Of a stretch of 32,067 nucleotides of DNA, positions 24,705 to 32,067 are shown in pieces. The notes under the pieces were generated by a model, which was given only the letters and a program-made list of their open reading frames with translations, was not told the origin of the DNA and did no database searches. The stretch is from Desulfurococcales archaeon (GTDB lineage Archaea; Thermoproteota; Thermoprotei_A; Sulfolobales; Acidilobaceae), in the NCBI GenBank assembly GCA_015521185.1, contig WAOS01000050.1:1-32067 (forward strand), in the 5' to 3' direction. Each line of letters starts with the position of its first letter. The first letter of the stretch is position 1. The translations under genes were made by a program, and so were the position numbers.

Positions 24705-26573
24705 TTACTTCTCCCCAGACTCTTCATGTATGCCGCTCGATATGTCTAGGATCCTAATCCTCGGCTTGGCCGGCTCCTCGGGAGCGGCACTCGCGGGGCG
24801 CTCCTCGCGGGCACCGGCAGCTATCGCTTCGCCGCGGAGGCGGGCCTCGACCTCTGATATGTAGCTGTAGGCTTTCTCCGGGTCCTCCATGAATAGCCAG
24901 AATACTTTCGTTACCTCCGCGTAGTCGAGCAGGGGAGTCTCGGGGTAGTTGTCTACGTGCTCCTTCAGCCTCTGGAGGAGCGCGACTCTCCTGCCATACT
25001 CCTCTAGGAACTCTGCCTCGGTCCACCCGCGGAGCTCCATTATTCTCTTGGCAGTGCTGCTCCAAGCTATGTCCTCGACACGCTCGAAACTGTCTGTTGC
25101 GAGATTGTACTTGAATAGCGGCTTAATCTCGTCGGTGTCCTGGGAGGGATCATAGTTGTAATCGTATATCCCGGTTACTCTCCTTATAGGTACGGCCACC
25201 CTCCGCCCATCCTTCTCTATTTTACGAGTGAAGCGGCCGGTCGTGACTATTACTTTGAGGGCTGTTAGGAGGCTCTTCTCAACGCTAATAGGCGGGCTCG
25301 TAAGCCTCGCAATCATAGCCTGCGGGCTCTCAGCGTGGAAAGTCGTTATACCGCCGTGGCCCGTAGCTATCGCTTGGGCCCACACCTTGCCCTCCTCTCC
25401 TCTCACCTCCCCGATTATCACGTAGTCCGCGCTCTCCCTGAGCGCGTGCTTGACGAGCTTGAACATGTCTATGCTTCCTCTCCCTTCAATAGTTAAGGAC
25501 TCCCTAGTCTTATGCTGGATCCAGTAGGGATGGCTGAGCCTAAGCTCTGGGGTATCCTCGATAGTTACGATAGTCGCGTCCCTAGGGATGAAGTTTGCGA
25601 TAGCATTCATAACACTAGTCTTACCGCTACCCATCGGGCCCACAATCATTATGCCCTGCTTCGTCTCAACCGCCAGCATGAGCCAGGCCGCCATCTCCGG
25701 GCTTATAGCGTTCTTCTTCATTAGCCTCGTTATGCTCCAGGCCTTCTCCGGGAACTTCCTTATGACAATAACGGGGCCCCTCGTCGTAGTCTCCCTGCTA
25801 TACGCAACCGTGAGCCGGTGGCCCTCTGGCAGTTGCAGGCTAGCCAGGGGCATGTAGAGGCTCACGCTGCTCCCGGTCCGCGCGACATATTTCTCTATGT
25901 ACCTGTTAACGTCGTCGTCCGACTCGAACACTATGTTGGTCTCGAGGCTCCCGAGCTCGCGGTGCACAACCTTTACGGGGACCCCGACCGCGGGCACCTG
26001 GATATCCTCGATGTCCGGGTCTCTAACGAGAGGATCTAGGACGCCGTAGCCGAAGAGCTCTCTCCTGACAAGATACTCCACCTCCCTGCTAAGGTTCAAC
26101 CTACCGAGAAGCTCGTTGAGGACCTCCTCGTCCTCAAGCGCCCTAGCTATTAGCTCGCTCTCCGTGAGGAAGAAAAGCTGGGTGATCGCTCTCTCCAGCT
26201 CGCTTAGCGTATCCTCCGTTAGCTCGGGATCCCTCACTATGTATCGCTTGTCCGACGTGATCAGGACCTCCGGAAAGGGCGCGCCTGGCGGAACGTATGG
26301 TCCTCTGACTATTTCTGCGCCATCAACACTAACGGGCCTAGCAGTCAGTATCTTGATGCTCGGGAGCCTGAAACCGCCTGCCTCCTCGGGAGGCCGCTTC
26401 TCCGGCTTTTTCCTGCGCTCCTCCTTCTTTTCTTCCTTCTTAACGCTTAGCCTAACGCTTATGACGAGCTCTTCCGGGGCCTCGACGCGGATTATCTTGA
26501 CGCGCTCCTCCTCTTCCTCCTTCCTCTTCCTAGTCGGGAAGAACCTCGGCAAAAGGGGCCACCAGCCTCCCAC
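24705..26573 (-). CDS. Type II/IV secretion/pilus assembly ATPase (TadA/FlaI/GspE-like)
   Basis: Walker A GPMGSGKTSVMNAIANF, TIEDTPELRL, ADYVIIGEVRGEE, ATGHGGITTFHAES. Confidence 0.95.
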   Translation of the reverse strand: MGGWWPLLPRFFPTRKRKEEEEERVKIIRVEAPEELVISVRLSVKKEEKKEERRKKPEKRPPEEAGGFRLPSIKILTARPVSVDGAEIVRGPYVPPGAPFPEVLITSDKRYIVRDPELTEDTLSELERAITQLFFLTESELIARALEDEEVLNELLGRLNLSREVEYLVRRELFGYGVLDPLVRDPDIEDIQVPAVGVPVKVVHRELGSLETNIVFESDDDVNRYIEKYVARTGSSVSLYMPLASLQLPEGHRLTVAYSRETTTRGPVIVIRKFPEKAWSITRLMKKNAISPEMAAWLMLAVETKQGIMIVGPMGSGKTSVMNAIANFIPRDATIVTIEDTPELRLSHPYWIQHKTRESLTIEGRGSIDMFKLVKHALRESADYVIIGEVRGEEGKVWAQAIATGHGGITTFHAESPQAMIARLTSPPISVEKSLLTALKVIVTTGRFTRKIEKDGRRVAVPIRRVTGIYDYNYDPSQDTDEIKPLFKYNLATDSFERVEDIAWSSTAKRIMELRGWTEAEFLEEYGRRVALLQRLKEHVDNYPETPLLDYAEVTKVFWLFMEDPEKAYSYISEVEARLRGEAIAAGAREERPASAAPEEPAKPRIRILDISSGIHEESGEK

Positions 26574-26673
26574 TCGAGTGCCACTAGCACACCATAAGGG
26601 CGCTAACCCTATTTTACTCTAGGGTGTCCTCCGCCGGCTGACTTAATGATATCTAATTTGCTGTGCAAGAAAG

Positions 26674-26681
26674 AATATATG
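26674..26681 (+). promoter_or_regulatory. Putative TATA box for the 1422-aa ORF
   Basis: aagAATATATgc. Places the TSS near 26705, favouring the ATG at 26751. Confidence 0.4.
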
Positions 26682-26750
26682 CTGTGATGCTAAGTGTTTT
26701 GTCGTAGAGCCCACACGTGTGGGATAGTGGGACATGGGGTGTTCCCGCTC

Positions 26751-29700
26751 ATGGCGCGGAGCCCAGATTATAAGAGCCTGCTCGTTGCTGTTATGCTAGC
26801 TCTCCTCGTCACAGGCCCCTTCCTCTTCTACCCCGCTAAGGCGTACACGCCAGGCGAGACGGAGCTCTTAGACCTCGATCTAAACATGCGTATAGCCAAG
26901 AGCGTCTCAGCGAACCTCTCCAAAACGCATCCCTACATAAGAACATTGGCCACGCTAGCTGAGATGGCGAGAACCCTAAAAGAGGCTCCCAGAAGCAGCG
27001 GCCTGGAGGCGGAGGATTCTAACTTAACATTTAATCTCAGCAAAGTCCGCCTCCCAGCTCTAGCGTTTGAGGGCCTAAGCGATGGGGGCGCTGTAGCGGA
27101 GTACGCTTACAGGTATATTCTCCTCAGTAATGAGCTCGACTTCGATAATCTAGCGATGAACTACTCTATAAACTGGGAGGACGACGGCCCAGTAACGTAT
27201 AACCCTGGCCAGCCAGAAACCAGTGTCTTCGGCGGGGGATTCGAGCATAAGGTGGTCTTCCACATCCACATAAACCAGCCCCAGCTGAATATTGATCCGG
27301 GCGCCGGCAACGCCGGAGACTTGGCGGAGATATTTAAGGAGCACACTAGCTACGACGTGTACTTCCTAAACTACAAGAACGAGGGCGGAACGTTCAAGGT
27401 CAGCCTGGAAAAGCATGTTGATGGTGACGAGGTAACTATACGAGACTACAGCCTGTACTACAGCGTAGTCGTCCAGGTGAGCTATGACGAGAAGCTTATG
27501 AACGCTCTCGACGCTATAAAGCCGAAGGACGGTAGCTACGTATACTTCGCTATTGCTAACGTTAGCTTCACGGTTACCTACCAGCCGAGCGAGGAGGTTG
27601 TCTTATCGGAGTTCTCAACGTGGGATTCCGAGGATAAGGTTATTGATATCTCTAATATCGTGTACGCAGCCCTCGATAATCTCAAGTCCCAGATTCTAAG
27701 CTCCCCCGACAGCCTGCTCCCCGAGGAGGTCAAGCAGTCGCTTGCCAGCGCGGTCGACCAGTGGAAGAGTAGGAGTTACACTGTGACGACGAAGCACATT
27801 CTTACAAGGGTAAGCTTCACCTGGACCATACTAGATCAGTACGAGGTTTATGAGAACGGGTCCAGCCTGGGAGGCGGCACCGAGATCGTGCTAGCGGACC
27901 ATAACACGACCGAGATAAACAATGACATATCCGGCCTCAAGCAGAGAGTGCTTAACGAGGCAGACAGCTACCTGTCCCAGTACTATCCCGGCGGTATAGC
28001 TGCTCTCACAGCCGATGCTAGCGGTGTGAGCCCAGTCCTCCTCTACGAGGACTCAGGCGCTATTGAGGACCTCCCTGTCGGTGCTATGAGCCCTGTCAAG
28101 CCTGTGACAAACCTCAGCCTGCTCTTCACTCCGTACCCTGTTAAGAACTCTCAGCTCAACGGTCAGAAGAGCACTGTCAAGATTACCCTAGAGGAGAAGG
28201 CTGACTCCACGGACGACTACGAGCTTAGCACGAGCGACTTGATTGCTACTGCCCATTATGAGGATGAGTATCAGGAAGGCAATACTACCTACACGATAGT
28301 GCACAACTATACCCTCTACTTCAATATTAGTGTTGACGTTGAGGAGCTTGATCTGAAAGTCCTAGCAAAGGTCTACGATATACTCGTCTGGGTCGACGTG
28401 AACCCGGAGATTGTTGCGAAGCAGGTCGAGGCTGTAAAGGTAGGGAGTAGCAGGCTGGTGCCTGCCCTGGCGCCTCTAGGTGGTAGCGGGCTGCTGAGCA
28501 TGATAGAGGGTGGAGCGGACGAGATAGGGATAGGGAGTGTGGCAAACGCCGTGAGCGCGCTCGAGAGTATGGCTATCAACAGCAACTTCAACTGGGTCCT
28601 GCCAACCTACTTCCCCGTGCCGATGCCTCACGAGAGCGTCAAGGTCTTCGCGCCCGGCGAGTACATCGGGGCATACTACATGACTAGCAAGATAAAGCTC
28701 GAGGGAGGGTTCCTAAGCAGGATTGGGAAGCCGCTCTTCAGCGTGATGTACGAGAAAGTCTCTATGTCGTTGAAGAGCTACGGGAGCGGCCCCGGGGACG
28801 ACCCAAACGTTGGAGTAGTCTACATGAGCGCTGGCAAGATCAAGAGGAGCACTAGCGACGAGCTTAGACTATACAGCCTCGGCTTCGGCGTCGGCGAGAT
28901 AAGAGGCAAAGTAGTGGGACCGAGATTCTACCTTACCCCGAGCGGGACCGGGCTACCCAGCGATACTCCTCCAGAGCTCGTAAGCGGGTTCCTCAACAGC
29001 TCGATAGTCCAGTTCCTAACCGGGGACAACTTCATAACAGACCTCCTAGACGATATCCTCCCAGGCGAGATATTCACCGCTGCCAGAGAGATAGTCGAGC
29101 AGATGAGGGACAACGGCCTCTACCCGCAGGTAACCCCCTACTTCGGCGGCGAGGGAAGCGTGTGGGCCTACTTCATGTTTAGCCCCAAGAATACTGGGAG
29201 GTTCGTCGCGAACAAGCCCGGCGACTACCTGCTCAAAGTAAACTCCCAGTTCAACATGCTGCACGTCAGAATCTTCAAGGTCCCCATCCTAGGCATACCA
29301 ATACCCATACCCGTGTTCATAAGTAAGGGTGAGACTCAGGAGACCGTGATACACGTTAGACAGATAAAGGCTCTGCCATTGCTGGTCAACTACGTTGTGA
29401 AGCCTGCCTCTAGCAGCAGTAGTGGAGGCGGCGTGATAAAGCCCCTACTTGTGAGGCAGGGCTTCAGCAGTGACAGCTATGTCGGTATCTACGCCGTGCC
29501 CGTCTGGGTAGACCTGGACGGTGCCACCCCGATAGCGCCGGTACTATTCAGGGGTCACTACGGGACGGGGGCCAACGCTACTAGCCTCACAATAGCGGCT
29601 GTCAGCCCGAGAGGAACAATAATAAGCGGTGTAGACGTGCGCTTCTTCGGCGTGCCGCTAAGCTTTATCAAGATACCGCTGAACAGCCTAGAGAGGATGA

Positions 29701-30962
29701 CTCCGGGACCCGAAGGATCAATACTGCTCCTCCCAGCCTGGAAGCACGGCCAGACAGTTTCAACGCTAGGGACGAGCGGGGCGCCTACAGTTATAAGGCT
29801 AGCGAAAGTGAGAACGTTCAACCTATTCTTCTACGACGGCAAACTAATAACCTACACTGGAGTATACGATCCTCACAACAAGATCCACTACTACCTGAGG
29901 CAGGCCGAGAAGAAGATTGACGAGATAGCTGGTATGGTGCAGGAGAAGCTCGCGATGGTCAACGGCACCCTGCTAATGGTGATAGGCAAGGTCAACACTA
30001 TCGAGGGTCTCCTGTCTCTCATCAACAGTACCGCAGGAAACATTAACCAGATACTCATGCAGATCAGCCAGCAAGTGGTCAACGAGATAATGAACGCTAT
30101 GGGAGCTATGATAAAGCAGATAGTGGGCCAGTTCGTCGCTAACGCTGTCGCGGCTGTCGTGGGAGCAGTGCTGCCGGACCCCACCGGGGTGATATCCGGC
30201 TACATACAGGATATCATACAGAACCTCCTAAGCAACGCTATGAACCAGATCATACCGGGAGAGGGCAGCGGGCAGATCAACATAACCGATCTTATAACTA
30301 GGTACGGCCTGCAGGTGCTCACTTTCGTAGCGCTCAAGGCGGCCTACGACATGATAGGCTACCAGGGCCTCCTAGGGCTTCTAGAGAATGTTAAGAGCGT
30401 CGCTCTCAAAGGAGTCGAGATGATTAAGAGGATAAACGGCGCGATAGAGTACATACTAAGGATCGTGAACAACACCGTCGAGATGAGCAAGTACAAGCCA
30501 ATACTACTAAGCACTCTCCACGTGTACAGCTTAGGAGGGAACGAGATACCTAGCGCGGGTATCCTGGCTAAGCTTGCAGGCTCTAGCGGCGAGAACCTCC
30601 TCCTACCCATCGACGCGGTAGAGTCCAACGTGACCGGAGGCGCAGTGCTATACACGACGCCGTACAGTACGCTGACGTTCATACTCCAGATTATTACTGG
30701 GGCGGAAACGGGAGAGTACCCCAACATAGCTGTGAGCATCCAGGACGCACTACTCTATGTGGCTGCTTGGACCAACTTCATAGCTAGCCTGCTCGGGGAT
30801 AACGCGCAGGGACTCATAAACGTGTACAACACGCTAATCCAGGTCAGCGGGCAGATAACTCTCACGCTAGGAAAGGTCCAGGAGTGGGTTGAGGTGCCCG
30901 GCGTCGACACTCACACTATAATACTGCCCACCGTATCAATCGTGCCTCCCAGCCAGATCTAG
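26751..30962 (+). CDS. Very large secreted/surface protein, possible S-layer or filament-associated protein
   Basis: Signal peptide MARSPDYKSLLVAVMLALLVTGPFLFYPAKA|YTPG. Long beta-rich body, C-terminal helical segment (KKIDEIAGMVQEKLAMVNGTLLMVIGKVNTIEGLLSLINS...). The ORF track starts at 26694. Confidence 0.85.
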   Translation: MARSPDYKSLLVAVMLALLVTGPFLFYPAKAYTPGETELLDLDLNMRIAKSVSANLSKTHPYIRTLATLAEMARTLKEAPRSSGLEAEDSNLTFNLSKVRLPALAFEGLSDGGAVAEYAYRYILLSNELDFDNLAMNYSINWEDDGPVTYNPGQPETSVFGGGFEHKVVFHIHINQPQLNIDPGAGNAGDLAEIFKEHTSYDVYFLNYKNEGGTFKVSLEKHVDGDEVTIRDYSLYYSVVVQVSYDEKLMNALDAIKPKDGSYVYFAIANVSFTVTYQPSEEVVLSEFSTWDSEDKVIDISNIVYAALDNLKSQILSSPDSLLPEEVKQSLASAVDQWKSRSYTVTTKHILTRVSFTWTILDQYEVYENGSSLGGGTEIVLADHNTTEINNDISGLKQRVLNEADSYLSQYYPGGIAALTADASGVSPVLLYEDSGAIEDLPVGAMSPVKPVTNLSLLFTPYPVKNSQLNGQKSTVKITLEEKADSTDDYELSTSDLIATAHYEDEYQEGNTTYTIVHNYTLYFNISVDVEELDLKVLAKVYDILVWVDVNPEIVAKQVEAVKVGSSRLVPALAPLGGSGLLSMIEGGADEIGIGSVANAVSALESMAINSNFNWVLPTYFPVPMPHESVKVFAPGEYIGAYYMTSKIKLEGGFLSRIGKPLFSVMYEKVSMSLKSYGSGPGDDPNVGVVYMSAGKIKRSTSDELRLYSLGFGVGEIRGKVVGPRFYLTPSGTGLPSDTPPELVSGFLNSSIVQFLTGDNFITDLLDDILPGEIFTAAREIVEQMRDNGLYPQVTPYFGGEGSVWAYFMFSPKNTGRFVANKPGDYLLKVNSQFNMLHVRIFKVPILGIPIPIPVFISKGETQETVIHVRQIKALPLLVNYVVKPASSSSSGGGVIKPLLVRQGFSSDSYVGIYAVPVWVDLDGATPIAPVLFRGHYGTGANATSLTIAAVSPRGTIISGVDVRFFGVPLSFIKIPLNSLERMTPGPEGSILLLPAWKHGQTVSTLGTSGAPTVIRLAKVRTFNLFFYDGKLITYTGVYDPHNKIHYYLRQAEKKIDEIAGMVQEKLAMVNGTLLMVIGKVNTIEGLLSLINSTAGNINQILMQISQQVVNEIMNAMGAMIKQIVGQFVANAVAAVVGAVLPDPTGVISGYIQDIIQNLLSNAMNQIIPGEGSGQINITDLITRYGLQVLTFVALKAAYDMIGYQGLLGLLENVKSVALKGVEMIKRINGAIEYILRIVNNTVEMSKYKPILLSTLHVYSLGGNEIPSAGILAKLAGSSGENLLLPIDAVESNVTGGAVLYTTPYSTLTFILQIITGAETGEYPNIAVSIQDALLYVAAWTNFIASLLGDNAQGLINVYNTLIQVSGQITLTLGKVQEWVEVPGVDTHTIILPTVSIVPPSQI

Positions 30963-31568
30963 TCCCCCCACCTTTTCCAGGAACACTAGGAGATCCCTTA
31001 TGAACCTCTCAGGATTATCGAGATACATGGCGTGGCCCGCGCCCTCGTAAACAACGAGCTCTGCGCCCAGCTTTTTCGCCAGCCTATCATGAATCGTCCT
31101 AGGCACGAAGTCCCTGGCCCCTCGTATTATTACAGCTGGAGACCGGACCGCCCTAAGCATCCCCCAGACCGGATCGTCCTCCCTGAGAGCGGGGCTAGCG
31201 AGGAACAGGCCCCGCGCGCCATACCGCGCGGCATAGTAGAGCGCTATCCTGCCCCCGAGGCTCGCGCCAACAATGACTGGCCTAGTGTCTCGGAGGAACC
31301 TCTCGCTTACTGCTCTGGCGAGCTCCGTGTTGAGCCTCCAATCCCTCGACCTCTTAGTACAGCTAGTGGACCTTCCATAAGGCATATCGGGGGCCGCGTA
31401 GCGTATCCCCCTCTCCTCCAGCGCCCCGAGCACCCCGGCCTCCGCCCAGGTCTTCCCGCGGAAGCTATATCCGTGCAAGAGGAGAACAGGAGGGTCCACA
31501 CCATCCTCATAGAGCACCTGGCACTCTACTCCCCCGACGCCGTGAAGCGCCTCCCGCAAGCCCGCCAC
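30936..31568 (-). CDS. Alpha/beta hydrolase
   Basis: VLLLHGYSFRGKTW oxyanion region, VIVGASLGGRIALYYAARYG nucleophile elbow, C-terminal GAGHAMYLDNPERF. Confidence 0.9.
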   Translation of the reverse strand: MAGLREALHGVGGVECQVLYEDGVDPPVLLLHGYSFRGKTWAEAGVLGALEERGIRYAAPDMPYGRSTSCTKRSRDWRLNTELARAVSERFLRDTRPVIVGASLGGRIALYYAARYGARGLFLASPALREDDPVWGMLRAVRSPAVIIRGARDFVPRTIHDRLAKKLGAELVVYEGAGHAMYLDNPERFIRDLLVFLEKVGGLDLAGRHD

Positions 31569-31663
31569 CTCCCCCGGTCACTATGAATATACGCACACGA
31601 TAAATACGGCGGTCCACAACCTAGTCGACACGAGCCACACGTTCTAGTGCGAGGTGACTGGCC

Positions 31664-32067
31664 GTGCCGGAAGATATCCTTGAGAAGCTTAGGGAGATAG
31701 CAGAGAAGGGTGTAGAGGAGGAGAAGAAGTATGCAGAGCGCCTCCGCAGCCTTGCGAGCAGGATAAAGCACCCGGTCCTACAGGCTCTATTCCTAGCCAT
31801 AGCCCACGATAGCGAGAAGCACAGTCTCATCCTTGACGCGATAAGGAAGTATCTAAGCAGTGAGAGGCCCCTCCTCTCCAAGGAGGAGCTAGAGGAGATA
31901 AGGAAGGAGATAAAGGAGCACGTAAAGGAGGAGGCGGAGGCGATAAAAGAGCTTACAGAGCTCCTAGATAAAGTCGAAGACCCCGCCCTCAAGCTCCTAA
32001 TAAGTGCGATGCTAGCAGACGAGAGAACCCATCACGAGCTCCTGGCCAACATACAGAAGATCATAGC
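31664..32067 (+). CDS. Ferritin-like/rubrerythrin-type helical protein, 3' truncated by the window edge
   Basis: GTG at 31664 with gaggtga SD: VPEDILEKLREIAEKGVEEEKKYAERLRSLASRIKHPVLQALFLAIAHDSEKHSLILDAI...MLADERTHHELLANIQKII. Carries E..H/DE..H pairs typical of ferritin-like bundles. Absent from the ORF track. Confidence 0.65.
   Translation, partial: MPEDILEKLREIAEKGVEEEKKYAERLRSLASRIKHPVLQALFLAIAHDSEKHSLILDAIRKYLSSERPLLSKEELEEIRKEIKEHVKEEAEAIKELTELLDKVEDPALKLLISAMLADERTHHELLANIQKII

Noticed and set aside
31032-31992. ORFs 31032..31586(+) and 31621..31992(-)
   Set aside because: The first is antisense to the alpha/beta hydrolase. The second is antisense to the better-supported GTG-started ferritin-like gene at 31664(+).
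1-32067. CRISPR arrays, IS elements or integrase genes
   Set aside because: No regularly spaced direct repeats, transposase or integrase ORFs seen. The only repeats are the degenerate protein-level repeats of the coiled coil.

Overview
This window looks like a chromosomal segment from a hyperthermophilic archaeon, probably a crenarchaeote/Thermoproteota. The lineage is inferred from AGG/ATA-rich codon usage, GTG/TTG starts, archaeal TATA boxes, eIF5A, AlaX, FlaJ/TadC-type and TadA-type genes, and an intron-containing tRNA. Positions ~1-8000 are housekeeping: eIF5A, a TtuA/Ncs6-like thiolase with a GG-terminal TtuB/MoaD-like carrier, a DHH phosphoesterase, succinate dehydrogenase (sdhACDB), and AlaX. 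Positions ~8000-31000 form a cell-surface/membrane region. It holds a type IV filament platform protein, a run of six small pilin-like membrane-anchored proteins, a separate pilin plus secretion ATPase, a 950-aa coiled-coil surface stalk protein with 22-residue periodicity, and a 1422-aa secreted protein. Embedded in this region is the main find, a compact eukaryote-like ubiquitin-type conjugation cassette at 13551-16006. It encodes E1, a GG-terminal ubiquitin-like protein, an E2 with HPN and active-site Cys, a JAMM deconjugase and a tail-anchored membrane protein. About 5 kb away a divergent three-gene operon begins with a C4-H-C3 RING/PHD-like zinc protein that could be an E3. I propose a membrane- or filament-associated archaeal ubiquitin-like system. 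The domain calls rest on sequence motifs; the functional linkage is inference. No database searches were run.
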